DNA of 64,000 nt from Methanocorpusculum labreanum Z (GCF_000015765.1 NC_008942.1:1503921-1567920), one strand, 5' to 3'. Shown: positions 8,209 to 17,399, counted from the stretch's first letter. The notes: a model not told the origin generated them from the sequence alone. Numbers and translations are program-made.

Positions 8209-9549
8209 TTACATTGGACCCATAGGTCCCATGCCGCCTTTCTGCATTTGTTTCATCATTTTGCCCATCGCCATTCTGTTTCCTCTGAATCCTTTCAGGG
8301 TTTTCTGCATCATCTTATAATATTTGATGAGATCCCTGACCTCTTCAACCGAAGAACCGGAACCTTTGGCGACCCGTATCATTCTGGATGTGTTGATCAA
8401 AGCAGGTTCGTCAAGTTCCTGAGGGGTCATGGAGTCCATGATGATCCTAAACTTTTTCATCTTGTCGGCGGTTCCTTCCAGAGCGTCGGACGGAACGTTC
8501 ATGTTGCCCATCGGCAGCATGGAGAGGACCTGCTTTAACGGACCCATCTTCTGAACCGCTTCGAGCTGTTTGTACATATCATTCAGCGTAAACTTTCCCC
8601 GAAGCATGGCGTTGACATCGACATCCTCGGCGTTCATCGACTCTTCGGCCTTTTCAACGAGGGCTTTGAGATCGCCCATACCGAGAAGTCTGGAGATGAA
8701 TCCGTTGGGATCGAAGCGTTCGAGATCGTCGATCGTCTCACCGTTACCGATGAAAACGATTCCGGACTGGGTCTCGGCGACAGCAGACATGGCGCCTCCT
8801 CCTTTCGCCGTACCGTCCATCTTGGTTACGATAACGCCGTCGATGCCGATCGCTTCATGGAACCGTTTGGCCTGATCGCGGGCCGCCTGACCGAGAGCGG
8901 CGTCGATGACGAGCCAGCGGTGATCGGGGTTGAGGTATGCGTTGACCTGCGTAATCTCATCGATCAGGTCATCCTCCAGCGCATGACGGCCGGCGGTATC
9001 GACGATGATGACATCCACATCTTTGAGAGCGGCAAGTCCGTCTTTAACGATTTTTACGGCGTCTTTCTCCTTTGGATCACCGTAACTTGGAACATTGATC
9101 TTTTTACAGAGCGTTTCCAGCTGGGCATACGCTCCCGGCCTGAAGTTGTCGGCGCCGATCGCCCCTACTTTCAGCCCTTTTCTCTGGAAGTAGCGGCAGA
9201 GTTTTCCGGTCGTAGTGGTCTTACCCGATCCCTGCAGACCGGCCATAAGGATCTTCTGCGGTTTTAAGGAGAACTCAGCCTCTTTGCCGACAAGATTCAC
9301 CAGCTCCTGATACACGATCCTGAGAACATGTTCACGGGCGTTGATGCCTTTGGGAAGATCTTCGTCCAGCGAGCGGGCTTTGATCTGCTTGGAAAGCTCC
9401 ATCACGAGTTTGACGTTTACGTCGGATGAGAGCAGAGCCCGCTGGAGATCGCGAACGAGTTCGTCGACGGCAGCACGGTCGATGACAGTTTTGCCGGCGA
9501 GTTTTTTCATCGCGTCTTTGAGTGAGTTGGAAAGTGTATCAAGTCCCAT
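8209..9549 (-). CDS. srp54: Signal recognition particle 54 kDa subunit
   Basis: GTPase of the signal recognition particle. It binds signal sequences on the ribosome with SRP RNA and SRP19 and docks with FtsY. The protein has the N domain, the G domain with GLQGSGKT (104-111), DTAGRH, TKMDG and the closing GGG region, and a methionine-rich M domain ending in GKMMKQMQKGG. The ATG at 9549 is chosen because GGAG sits nine bases upstream and the protein then begins MGLDTLS as in relatives (446 aa). It follows ftsY directly (stop TAA at 9551), so the receptor and the particle protein are co-transcribed. SRP19 is at 45133-45405. Confidence 0.96.
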   Translation of the reverse strand: MGLDTLSNSLKDAMKKLAGKTVIDRAAVDELVRDLQRALLSSDVNVKLVMELSKQIKARSLDEDLPKGINAREHVLRIVYQELVNLVGKEAEFSLKPQKILMAGLQGSGKTTTTGKLCRYFQRKGLKVGAIGADNFRPGAYAQLETLCKKINVPSYGDPKEKDAVKIVKDGLAALKDVDVIIVDTAGRHALEDDLIDEITQVNAYLNPDHRWLVIDAALGQAARDQAKRFHEAIGIDGVIVTKMDGTAKGGGAMSAVAETQSGIVFIGNGETIDDLERFDPNGFISRLLGMGDLKALVEKAEESMNAEDVDVNAMLRGKFTLNDMYKQLEAVQKMGPLKQVLSMLPMGNMNVPSDALEGTADKMKKFRIIMDSMTPQELDEPALINTSRMIRVAKGSGSSVEEVRDLIKYYKMMQKTLKGFRGNRMAMGKMMKQMQKGGMGPMGPM

Positions 9550-9550
9550 G

Positions 9551-10564
9551 TTAGTCATCTCCGAATATTTCATCAATAATCAGCGAAGGAGTGAATGGTT
9601 TCATATCGTCATACCCCTGCCCGACTCCGAGGAAAACAAGCGGTTTTCCGATCGTGTAGGCGATCGAAATTGCAGCACCGCCTTTTGGATCCATGTCGAC
9701 TTTGGTGAGAATGACCCCGTCTGTGGAGACGGTTTTTTCAAACTCTTCGGCACGAATAACGGCATCGTTTCCGGCAACGGCCTCATCGACATAGAAGACG
9801 AGATCGGGTTTCATGACCCGCTTGATTTTTTCAAGCTGGTTCATGAGATTGACCCGGTTGTGGAATCTTCCTGCCGAATCGGCGAGGACAACGTCGGTTT
9901 TGTGGGCTTTGGCATACTCGACGGTGTCGTAGAGAACGGCCGAGGGATCGGCTCCTTCCTGATGGGCGATGAGTTTGATCCCGAGCCGGTCACAGTGGAC
10001 ACGGATCTGTTCGATGGCCCCGGCACGGAACGTATCACCTGCTCCGACCACGACGGAGAGGCCCTGACTCTGAAGATAGTGGGCGATCTTGGCGACCGAG
10101 GTGGTTTTTCCGGTCCCGTTCACCCCAGTGAAGAGGATCTTGACCGGACGGTCATGCGTTCTGACATAGGATACGAGATCGAAACCCTCGCCGAGAACCT
10201 CTTCGATTGCATGCCGAAGAGCGTTCGTGACAACATCATCGGCCGATTCGCGAAGTTTTCTGTGAGTGCCGACGAGCTCTTTTTTCATATGTTCGGTGAT
10301 CGCCTCGGCTACCGGATAAGCGACATCGGACTCCAGGAGGACCATCTGGAGTTCGAAGAGGGATTCCTCGATATCTTTTTCGGAGAGGACAAACTCGTGT
10401 TCTACAACAAGGGTTTTGATTTTATTGAGGAAGCCCGGGGCTTTTTTCTCCTCAGGCTGGGGTGATGGTATTGTTTCGACGGCGGCAGGAACGGGCGCTT
10501 CCGTCTCCGGAATCGGGTTCTTTTTTTTCCCGAGACCGAGCTTATTTTTCAGTCCTTCAAACAT
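9551..10564 (-). CDS. ftsY: Signal recognition particle receptor FtsY
   Basis: Membrane-associated SRP receptor GTPase. A short Lys-rich and Pro/Glu-rich acidic A region (1-45) is followed by the NG domain with GVNGTGKT (147-154), DTFRAGA, LADSAGR and TKVDMDPKGGA. The G3 motif is DSAGR instead of the common DTAGR, a conservative change. The length of 337 residues is short of bacterial FtsY and usual for archaea. It is transcribed with srp54. In many euryarchaea pfdA lies immediately upstream; here a divergent protease gene sits between. Confidence 0.96.
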   Translation of the reverse strand: MFEGLKNKLGLGKKKNPIPETEAPVPAAVETIPSPQPEEKKAPGFLNKIKTLVVEHEFVLSEKDIEESLFELQMVLLESDVAYPVAEAITEHMKKELVGTHRKLRESADDVVTNALRHAIEEVLGEGFDLVSYVRTHDRPVKILFTGVNGTGKTTSVAKIAHYLQSQGLSVVVGAGDTFRAGAIEQIRVHCDRLGIKLIAHQEGADPSAVLYDTVEYAKAHKTDVVLADSAGRFHNRVNLMNQLEKIKRVMKPDLVFYVDEAVAGNDAVIRAEEFEKTVSTDGVILTKVDMDPKGGAAISIAYTIGKPLVFLGVGQGYDDMKPFTPSLIIDEIFGDD

Positions 10565-10653
10565 TATCTATTAATTCGGTCCTGTGAATATAAATTCCTC
10601 TCTGTTAGACCTGAGGGAATGCTATATTAACTTAGACTGATGACTGGAATATA

Positions 10654-12693
10654 ATGATATCAAACGGTGTGGTCCAAAAAACTCTGATTCTTGGAGGAAT
10701 TCTCCTGCTCCTCATCACTGCGATGATTGTTCCGGTTTCAGCGTCAAGTGAAAATTATCTGGTCTTTTACATGGTCGGATCCGACCTGGAATCGGGGGAG
10801 GATCATCTTGCTTCCATGAATCTCAACGATCTCGTAAACAATCTGGATCCGGAAATCACTGATATATTAGTGATATACGGAGGAGCTGACCAAACAGGAT
10901 GGGACAACGGCCTTTCCATAACAAATCTGGACCTTCTCAAAAAAGATCTTGAGGACGGCATCGTCGGATCGGACGAAGATCCCCAGACCCCGACAGAATA
11001 TGTTCTTATCCGGATTTCGGACGTGGACATTTCATCTCCAGGTGCATTATCTGAGGGTCTGCAGTATGCAGAATCCTATTCTGCAGATAATGATCTCGCC
11101 TCAGCCAACAGATATCTCCTCTTCTGGAATCATGGAGGAGGATATGAGGGATTTGGTGCGAACGAACTGTTCGACACATGGATGAGTGTGGATGATCTGC
11201 AGACCGGCCTTGCTGCCTCCAAACCTTATGACATCATTATCTTCGATGCCTGTCAGATGGCATCCCTTGAAGTGGCCGATGCCTTAGATACGCACGCGGA
11301 TTTCCTTCTCGCATCCGAAGAGAATGTTCCGGGGATCGGACTCAATTACGTCGGAATCGGCAAGGCGCTCTCCAGCGACCCGGCGATGACCCCGGAGGAA
11401 GTTGGAAAGAGCATCATTTCTGCGTATGTATCAGGCACGAACGAGAATCGGAAAACCCTCTCTCTTGTCCGTCTCCAGAAAGCAAAGAATGTAGTAGCAT
11501 CCCTTGACGTACTCGGGACTTCGCTAAAAGACAGTCTCAACAACGAAGACTCGCTTGCAGCTCTCGGAGATATCTACACAACTGTCCAAGGCTATGGTAG
11601 GTCGGATGATGGATCAAGGGTGGCGTCGGTAGATCTCTATCAGTTTGCGGACCTGATTTACGCGAACACCGAAGATACAACCGAACTGCATAGAGCCGCC
11701 GGATCTCTGATGACCTCACTGCAGGATTACGTTGTCGCAGCAGACCACTCCACCCATTTCAGTGCTGCAAACGGCGTATCCATTGCAGCACCAAAAGAGG
11801 ACTTTACAAAGGCGATCCCTCAAAGCATAGCGTTTGGAAGAAACGGATGGTATGAGTATTTCTCAAGCTATATGAGCAAAACCGGCACCCAAAGTCAGCC
11901 AAGCGCTTCGTACAAGAGCGGGAATACCGACAGCCGAACGATCGTTGTTCATGACGACACGGAGACAACGTGGGCGTTTGCCGATTATGTGTATTACACT
12001 GATTCGAACTACATCATCGTCGGTCAAACACCACTCGAGGAAATATACGCTCCCTCCGAGGACGGCCTCTGGATTTCCGTTCCGACCGGCGAGTATGAGG
12101 AACCTGACTGGGACGGATCCTGGTTTGTCCTGAGAAGTGACGGCAAAAACGCAGATGTCCTCGTATCAATGACGTATGCATACTCCGTCGTTGAAGACGA
12201 GTCCGTCAAAGATGTGTATCTGATATACGGAAACATAACGAGAGAGATCAACGGAAAGGACATAACGCATCCTTCGGTGATCACTGCCGTTGTCGATATG
12301 AACGCGATGAAGACGAACTATTTGTTTGTTGAATCCGTATCCGAAGACGGCTGGTATTCGCGTACGAACCTCTGGGGAGATACGAAACTTTTACCAGGCG
12401 ATGTGTTCACACCGCTTCTTGAGGTCTACAACGAAGAAGAGGAGTCGATCTCCACGGTATATTCCGCAGACAGTTTCACATTCGGCGATGATCCGGCAGA
12501 AGATTTAGTCTTTACTGCATTGGATGAAAATAATTGTTACTGGGTAGTCGAACTCGACGATTATCTTGATGACGATGCGTTCTATCTCGAAGAGCCGGAT
12601 TTTCCGGATACAGGAGCTGCGAAGTCACCGATCCTGCCGGCAGGAATGTTTTTTGGTCTGGCGGCCGCTTTCCTGCTGATCAAAAGAAGATAA
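10654..12693 (+). CDS. Secreted clostripain-like (C11 family) cysteine peptidase, membrane-anchored
   Basis: An N-terminal signal (LILGGILLLLITAMIVPVSA) is followed by a caspase-like peptidase C11 domain. The catalytic pair is visible as H160 in FWNHGGGYEGFG and C200 in IIIFDACQMASLEVA, in the order and spacing of clostripain. After about residue 400 comes a beta-rich region of unknown role, and the end has a hydrophobic stretch (ILPAGMFFGLAAAFLLI) followed by KRR, which would anchor it on the outer face of the membrane. C11 enzymes cut after basic residues; the substrate here is not known. The gene points against its neighbours inside an otherwise conserved pfdA-ftsY-srp54 order. Confidence 0.85.
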   Translation: MISNGVVQKTLILGGILLLLITAMIVPVSASSENYLVFYMVGSDLESGEDHLASMNLNDLVNNLDPEITDILVIYGGADQTGWDNGLSITNLDLLKKDLEDGIVGSDEDPQTPTEYVLIRISDVDISSPGALSEGLQYAESYSADNDLASANRYLLFWNHGGGYEGFGANELFDTWMSVDDLQTGLAASKPYDIIIFDACQMASLEVADALDTHADFLLASEENVPGIGLNYVGIGKALSSDPAMTPEEVGKSIISAYVSGTNENRKTLSLVRLQKAKNVVASLDVLGTSLKDSLNNEDSLAALGDIYTTVQGYGRSDDGSRVASVDLYQFADLIYANTEDTTELHRAAGSLMTSLQDYVVAADHSTHFSAANGVSIAAPKEDFTKAIPQSIAFGRNGWYEYFSSYMSKTGTQSQPSASYKSGNTDSRTIVVHDDTETTWAFADYVYYTDSNYIIVGQTPLEEIYAPSEDGLWISVPTGEYEEPDWDGSWFVLRSDGKNADVLVSMTYAYSVVEDESVKDVYLIYGNITREINGKDITHPSVITAVVDMNAMKTNYLFVESVSEDGWYSRTNLWGDTKLLPGDVFTPLLEVYNEEEESISTVYSADSFTFGDDPAEDLVFTALDENNCYWVVELDDYLDDDAFYLEEPDFPDTGAAKSPILPAGMFFGLAAAFLLIKRR

Positions 12694-12761
12694 CACCCGC
12701 CTTTTTTTGAAACACTTAGGCGTTTTGCGTGATGGCGAACGGAACGGGAAAAAAGAGAAGT

Positions 12762-13205
12762 TCAGCGGTGCTGAGTCTGAGAATAGATTTCCTGCATTCT
12801 CTGCTCAACGGCCCGCATCTGTTCCTGAAGCTTTCCAAGAGACTCAGAAAGCCGTTTTGCGGATGCATCCATCTCAGTGACCCGGTCGTGAAGGAACGTG
12901 ATCGCTTCTTCGACCGGTTTTTCAACCGTGATGCCTGCGCCGATCCCAACCAGGATCTTCTTCGTGTCGGTGACGATGGCATGAACTGATATGCCCCCGC
13001 CCAGATTCAGAAGAGTGGGTACATCTCCTTCCAGACCGCTGAAAGCTTCAAGCGACTCGGTGGACGCTAAAGCTTCCCCGCGTGCTGATTCGATGAAACG
13101 CAGCTGCTGGGTCAGAAGTTCAAACTGCTGGGAATATTCATTGGCATATGCCTGGAGGGAGCGGACCTCCTGCTCCAGGGATGCCTGATCAGTATTACTC
13201 GCCAT
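12762..13205 (-). CDS. pfdA: Prefoldin subunit alpha
   Basis: Subunit of the prefoldin hexamer that holds unfolded proteins and passes them to the thermosome. The protein (147 aa) has the expected plan: an N-terminal coiled coil (LEQEVRSLQAYANEYSQQ), a central beta hairpin (DVPTLLNLGGGISVHAIV and KKILVGIGAGITVEK), then a C-terminal coiled coil (KRLSESLGKLQEQMRAVEQR). The ATG at 13205 is chosen; it lies inside the end of the L18Ae gene (11-base overlap), typical of a coupled archaeal operon. Confidence 0.93.
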   Translation of the reverse strand: MASNTDQASLEQEVRSLQAYANEYSQQFELLTQQLRFIESARGEALASTESLEAFSGLEGDVPTLLNLGGGISVHAIVTDTKKILVGIGAGITVEKPVEEAITFLHDRVTEMDASAKRLSESLGKLQEQMRAVEQRMQEIYSQTQHR

Positions 13206-13380
13206 TAATAGCCTTTGCAGCGTCAATGGTAATATACTTGCGTTCGAGTCTGTGCTTGCTTCCGATCGTTGCAAGAGTGAATTCTCCAGCAAGTTTCTCG
13301 GAAGGTGCATCGACTATTTTTGTGAAGGGCTTCATCTGTCCATCATTTTTGAACGTGCCCTTTACCTCGAATTTCGGCAT
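13195..13380 (-). CDS. rpl18a: Large-subunit ribosomal protein L18Ae (LX)
   Basis: Small archaeal ribosomal protein of 61 residues starting MPKFEVKGTF and ending ITIDAAKAINGE, the form of the LX/L18Ae family in euryarchaea. It lies between aIF6 and prefoldin alpha, the usual context. Upstream GGTGAAATG gives a strong ribosome site (AGGTGA). Confidence 0.92.
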   Translation of the reverse strand: MPKFEVKGTFKNDGQMKPFTKIVDAPSEKLAGEFTLATIGSKHRLERKYITIDAAKAINGE

Positions 13381-13448
13381 TCATTTCACCTCACAGAAAT
13401 CGCATACTTTTTACAAAGCATGCTCAACTCGTGAAAAATAGAAATTTT

Positions 13449-14117
13449 TCACAAGAATCCAAATACATCTTCGATTCTACCAAGTTCATAGCCCGTGGTA
13501 GCGTTACCTGCCAGATATCCTTTACTGTTGATCAGAAGACCGGTACCTATAAGTCCCGAACCCATGTTGACGGATCCGGTTCCGATAGCCACGTTAGCAT
13601 CATCGATGCTGCGTTCCAGTTTTTCGATCTCCTCGGGAGTACTTCGTGCCGGTAGAAGAACACCTGTATTTGTACAGGCGCATGTCATACCGACCGTTCC
13701 GACTCCTGCAAAGGACATCGGGATTATCTTGACTTTCAGAAAATCCGCCACCATTTCGCGCATCGCAGACGACATGTCCGGATGCACGACGGCAAACGAA
13801 TCGTTGGTCAGGATTACGTTCCCTGCCGCATTCATCTCTTCTCCAAGGAGCAGACAGTCGCCGTACTCCTGAAGGATTTCGAGTTCTGAATCCTGAATGA
13901 GACCGGAAACGACAAATCCGCGGGAGTTGCCTGTCAGAAGAAGACCTATGACAGAGGATCCCTGGACAAAGGTTTCAATAACCTCGACATCCAAAGCTTC
14001 CGCTATTTTGTCCCGGAACTCTTTTGGAGCTTCGACCGGGACTACGGCAAGATCTTCAAAGACACGGGCATACACGCCGATGTTCGGGTCACCATTCAAT
14101 GACAGGGTCGGGTCCAT
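13449..14117 (-). CDS. eif6: Translation initiation factor aIF6
   Basis: Ribosome anti-association factor that binds the large subunit near L14/L24e and prevents premature joining. At 222 residues it has the family length, with the repeating pentein fold visible as recurring blocks (NPNIG-like DPNIGVYARVF, NSRGFVVS, NDSFAVVHPDMS, NTGVLLPA, NSKGYLAG). It starts immediately before the L31e stop, with no gap, as part of the L39e-L31e-aIF6-L18Ae operon. Confidence 0.95.
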   Translation of the reverse strand: MDPTLSLNGDPNIGVYARVFEDLAVVPVEAPKEFRDKIAEALDVEVIETFVQGSSVIGLLLTGNSRGFVVSGLIQDSELEILQEYGDCLLLGEEMNAAGNVILTNDSFAVVHPDMSSAMREMVADFLKVKIIPMSFAGVGTVGMTCACTNTGVLLPARSTPEEIEKLERSIDDANVAIGTGSVNMGSGLIGTGLLINSKGYLAGNATTGYELGRIEDVFGFL

Positions 14118-14381
14118 TTATTCCTCAGCAAGTTCTGCCTGGACCTGACCATCTTCGAACTTCATTGCCCGAACACGAATGCGTCTTGGCGGTTTCTGGG
14201 ATCCGCGTGCCCAGACGAGTTCGTTAATGCTCTTATCGAGCTTAACGTCATCACTTTTCATGTGATGCTCGAGGTAGCCACGGATGTCTTTGATAGCTGC
14301 GTTTGCACGCTTGTAGCACGGAACACGCTTTACATCGCGGAGCGGGATCACGTATACCTGTTCTTTTTGCACTTCTACCAT
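14118..14381 (-). CDS. rpl31e: Large-subunit ribosomal protein L31e
   Basis: An 87-residue basic protein with the L31e features [17 protein letters not shown] and [17 protein letters not shown]. It sits at the rim of the exit tunnel. Its ATG follows the L39e stop by four bases and its stop abuts the aIF6 start, so the three are co-translated. Confidence 0.95.
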   Translation of the reverse strand: MVEVQKEQVYVIPLRDVKRVPCYKRANAAIKDIRGYLEHHMKSDDVKLDKSINELVWARGSQKPPRRIRVRAMKFEDGQVQAELAEE

Positions 14382-14385
14382 TTTT

Positions 14386-14538
14386 TTACACCTTCAGCGT
14401 GCTGCGTCTCCAGTTGCGTCTCTTTGGATGCGACACAACGGTACGCTTGGTTTTGATCATGACCCAGGCAGGAACACGGCGGTTCTGCTGGGTTGCCTTT
14501 GCAAGACGAATCTTACGGCTTTTGGTAAGTTTGCTCAT
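14386..14538 (-). CDS. rpl39e: Large-subunit ribosomal protein L39e (50 aa)
   Basis: A very short basic protein read from the ATG at 14538 to a TAA at 14386. It begins [20 protein letters not shown] and continues through [13 protein letters not shown] to [11 protein letters not shown], which is the L39e pattern. It lies in the polypeptide exit tunnel. Its ATG overlaps the end of the PP-loop gene by four bases (14535-14538). It is too short for common gene-length cut-offs. Confidence 0.95.
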
Positions 14539-15134
14539 GGTTCATTCACCATTTTTTTCTTGATGATCAGAGACTGTTCATGATTTTTCGGGAAGAGAGA
14601 CACAAAGTCTATTCCTCTCCGAGTCATTTCGGACCTGATCTCGTTTTCGAAATCACCGTTTGGAATCGTTCCTGTTTCGCCGTAGGCGATCTCGAAGAAC
14701 TTTTCCGCCAACCGGATGATCTCTGTTTTTCCGATGCCAAGTAAGGGGCGGATATAACTTACCCCGTACTTCATCTCCAGACTCTGCACTTCAGACTGTG
14801 TCCGCATCGGAACCCGGTCATCTCGTCGGGTTCCGTCGGCGACCACCTCATATTCCTGTGCTGCAGCACAGAGGGACCGTCGGTGGATTTCGTTGATGGC
14901 ATTTGCAGGATGCCCGTCGCGAACGATGTTGTCCACGACCTCATCAAGGAAACCTGGCGCAAAGACCAGTTTCTTCCAGGGGAAACCGGTTTCCTTTGCC
15001 GCCGCCTCGATAGAAGGCACAGCATGGGTTTCGTCAAAGACGAAGGTCAAAAGCTCCACATCATAATCCCGTGACAACAGGACCGCGGCAAGACTGCTGT
15101 CTTTACCGCCGCTGTAGAGCACACCTACTTTCAT
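14535..15134 (-). CDS. PP-loop ATP-pyrophosphatase (DUF7411-like)
   Basis: N-type ATP-pyrophosphatase with the PP motif SGGKDSS at residues 9-15 and further conserved blocks ADGTRRDDR and [12 protein letters not shown]. These enzymes adenylate a carbonyl or tRNA base, usually in tRNA thiolation, amidation or nucleotide synthesis; the exact substrate of this archaeal branch is not known to me. Its position between PDCD5 and L39e, with overlaps on both sides, points to a role in translation, possibly tRNA modification. Confidence 0.82.
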
Positions 15135-15463
15135 CCAACCCTGCGGATATTGAATTCCTTCTTCTGCGGGACAATCTGAGTTAACAGCTGTCTGAGTTGT
15201 TCATCGGTAATTTTCTGACGCAGGCGTCCGGATTGGGCGAGAGATACAATCTGCTGCTCGACGGAAGCGGCAAACTCCGGTTTTGTAAGCCGGATGGTGT
15301 TTAACCGCTCACGAGCTTCAGGCTCCATTACCTGCATGAGTACAGACTGAATCTGTGCCTGCATCTGCTGCTGACGCTGGATCTGGTCTTGTTCCGCCAT
15401 CTGCTGCTGCTGCATCTGCATCATACGCTGACGGCGGATCTCTGCGAGTTCATCGTCTCCCAT
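15131..15463 (-). CDS. DNA-binding protein of the PDCD5/TFAR19 family
   Basis: A 110-residue protein with a Gln/Met-rich N-terminal helix (RRQRMMQMQQQQMAEQ) and a compact helical core (LNTIRLTKPEFAASVEQQ, KITDEQLRQLLTQI), the archaeal form of PDCD5. Archaeal members bind DNA in vitro, but their ribosome-operon context suggests a translation link. It overlaps the PP-loop gene by four bases and follows S19e. Confidence 0.9.
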   Translation of the reverse strand: MGDDELAEIRRQRMMQMQQQQMAEQDQIQRQQQMQAQIQSVLMQVMEPEARERLNTIRLTKPEFAASVEQQIVSLAQSGRLRQKITDEQLRQLLTQIVPQKKEFNIRRVG

Positions 15464-15497
15464 TCTTGAATCACCTTCAATTGGTCAGTAATTATTT

Positions 15498-15953
15498 TTA
15501 ATACTTTGCGAGTCCGGGCGCAGTCTCGACTGCCTGATCCTTAATGGAGTAGGCGATGTTGTCGAGGAATTTGCGGCCTTTTGCAGAAACACTGCGACCA
15601 CCGGTAACCTTTTCGAGGTAGCCGGCTTCTTCGAGCTGCTGCATGACTTTTCTGGCAATGCTTCCACTGCCTTTTCTAAAGTGGGACGGCTTGGAACCGC
15701 GGTCCTGCAGACCGCCGTAAACAGAGCGCATACGCTCAACTCCAATTGGGCCGTCAACGTAAATTCTACGCAGCACTGCTGCGGAACGAACATACCACCA
15801 GTCTGGATTTTCCGGCGGCATCTCCTTGTGTACTCCCGTCTTGACATACTCTGCCCACTCGGGTGCTTTAATAACGGACTCGTTCTTGAGTTCGTCTGCT
15901 ACCTTTGCGATGAGTAAGTCTGCCGGAATATCAAACACTGTAGTCATTGACAA
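15498..15953 (-). CDS. rps19e: Small-subunit ribosomal protein S19e
   Basis: A 151-residue S19e with family blocks [22 protein letters not shown] and [27 protein letters not shown] (only parts quoted). It is needed for small-subunit maturation. It begins a run of tightly spaced genes through PDCD5, PP-loop, L39e, L31e, aIF6, L18Ae and PfdA. The 120-base space before it likely carries the promoter. Confidence 0.95.
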   Translation of the reverse strand: MSMTTVFDIPADLLIAKVADELKNESVIKAPEWAEYVKTGVHKEMPPENPDWWYVRSAAVLRRIYVDGPIGVERMRSVYGGLQDRGSKPSHFRKGSGSIARKVMQQLEEAGYLEKVTGGRSVSAKGRKFLDNIAYSIKDQAVETAPGLAKY

Positions 15954-16076
15954 TCCTCACTGTATGCCGCATGTTGGAGACATGCTTCACGGAACATTTC
16001 CGTGATTGATGACATTAACAGTCTGTATAAATTAGAGTCAGAAGATAATATATGTTCCCTAGAAAAAAGACAAGAG

Positions 16077-16418
16077 TTATTTCTTTCCTAGGAAAGAAGA
16101 CTTGATCTTATCCCGTGCAGAGAGATTTTTCGGCGGCGTTCGTCTCGAAGGTGTGGTTTTTGAGACCTGACCCCGGTTTTTCGCACCAAGGACGACCATT
16201 CTCCCACGCGCGGCAATAACTTCTGCAGAGGCGGCTTTGGCAAGATCCTGTACCTCTTCGGCATTCATATCGGAGTTCTGAAGCCATTTTATTTTGATAA
16301 CTTTGCGTGCGTCAAGCTGGCGGCGAACCTCGGCAACGAGATCTTCTGTGTAGCCGTTTTTGCCGACCCATATGGTTGGTTTCAGGGTCTGGATATAGGA
16401 TTCTGTAATATCTGAGAT
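16077..16418 (-). CDS. YhbY/CRM-domain RNA-binding protein with no standard start codon
   Basis: The CRM domain reads continuously from just after the Rpp21 stop: LKPTIWVGKNGYTEDLVAE, VRRQLDARKVIKIKWLQNSD and AARGRMVVLGAKNR, then a basic tail. The first ATG in frame is at 16268, in the middle of the domain, and there is no ATG, GTG or TTG between the Rpp21 TGA (16425) and that point. An AGGTGA at 16430-16425 stands six bases before an ATC at 16418, and an ATT lies at 16409. I give the ATC as the provisional start; the downstream ATG would remove half of the fold. CRM proteins bind pre-50S or other structured RNA. Confidence 0.7.
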   Translation of the reverse strand: MSDITESYIQTLKPTIWVGKNGYTEDLVAEVRRQLDARKVIKIKWLQNSDMNAEEVQDLAKAASAEVIAARGRMVVLGAKNRGQVSKTTPSRRTPPKNLSARDKIKSSFLGKK

Positions 16419-16424
16419 TGTTTT

Positions 16425-16745
16425 TCACCTTGATTCGGTTTTTTTATTGAGGGGGATGCGGGTAACTGCTCCGCAGATACCGCAGGTATAGATGATCTTC
16501 CCATGCTGAATCCTGACCCGGAGATTTGTTCCCGGGATAAAGTAAGCATGACATGACGGGCAGAATGAGCGCCGGTGATAGTGTGCCAGACGAACACGCT
16601 GTTTCATCGCCATCTCGCGGGCAAGGGAGACATAGCGAGCAGAGAGTTCCGGCTCATCTCGTGCCTCTTTTGCACGTTCAAACAAAATATCGACCCGTTC
16701 CTGAGCGATTTTTTTTGCTGAGACGCCTTTTTCTGCTTTTGCCAT
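16425..16745 (-). CDS. rnp4: Ribonuclease P protein component 4 (Rpp21)
   Basis: Zinc-ribbon subunit of archaeal RNase P, which matures tRNA 5' ends and works with Rpp29. Two helices (KKIAQERVDILFERAKEA and SARYVSLAREMAMKQR) are followed by a ribbon with C62-P-S-C65 and C88-G-I-C91. At 106 residues it is the normal length. The TGA stop is in the same frame as the following YhbY sequence. Confidence 0.93.
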   Translation of the reverse strand: MAKAEKGVSAKKIAQERVDILFERAKEARDEPELSARYVSLAREMAMKQRVRLAHYHRRSFCPSCHAYFIPGTNLRVRIQHGKIIYTCGICGAVTRIPLNKKTESR

Positions 16746-16778
16746 AGAGATTATGCCTTATACAATAAGGGTTCAGAC

Positions 16779-17399
16779 CTATTGATTGTTTGCCTCGGGA
16801 AGTATTTTCACATGACGGCCGACAACCGTCAGGCGATCGGCACAGAACAATGCTACGGCTTCGGGAAATGCCCGGTGTTCCTGTTCTAAGATCCTCTCCG
16901 ACAAAGAGTCTTCATCATCGTCATCCAGAACCTCGACAGATTTCTGTAAAATGATCGGGCCGGAATCGAGACCTTCGTCAACGAAATGAACTGTGCAGCC
17001 GGCGATTTTTACCCCGTATTCCAGAGCCTGACGCTGCCCGTGGAGACCGGAAAACGCAGGGAGAAGGGCCGGATGGATATTTATCATTTTTCCGGAAAAT
17101 TCCCGGGCAATCTTAGAACCGATGATACGCATATATCCGGCACAAACAAAAAGATCGGCACAAATATCCTGCATAGCAGTAAGAAGATCGCGTTCATACG
17201 CCTCTTTGGAGGGATAATCTTTGTAATTGAGAACAATAGCAGGAATCCCGGCAGCATCTGCACGTTCGATTGCATAGGCATCTCTGTTGTCCGTCAAAAG
17301 AGCCACAATCTCTCCGTTGATTTTGCCTGCTGCAAGAGCATCCAGAATCGCCTGGAAGTTGGACCCGCGTCCGGATGCAAGTACCGCGATACGCTTCAT
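16779..17399 (-). CDS. purN: Phosphoribosylglycinamide formyltransferase
   Basis: Third step of purine synthesis: transfers a formyl group from formyl-tetrahydro(methano)pterin to GAR. The conserved catalytic set is present: N107 and H109 in INIHPALLPAFSG and D145 in the DEGLDSGP loop, matching N106/H108/D144 of E. coli PurN. The N-terminal SGRGSNF phosphate loop is also seen. Methanogens vary between PurN and PurT; this is the folate-type enzyme, whose one-carbon donor in a methanogen deserves care. Confidence 0.95.
   Translation of the reverse strand: MKRIAVLASGRGSNFQAILDALAAGKINGEIVALLTDNRDAYAIERADAAGIPAIVLNYKDYPSKEAYERDLLTAMQDICADLFVCAGYMRIIGSKIAREFSGKMINIHPALLPAFSGLHGQRQALEYGVKIAGCTVHFVDEGLDSGPIILQKSVEVLDDDDEDSLSERILEQEHRAFPEAVALFCADRLTVVGRHVKILPEANNQ

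Noticed and set aside
8857-10465. Long plus-strand frames opposite srp54 and ftsY
   Set aside because: They are shadows of two highly conserved GTPase genes on the minus strand.
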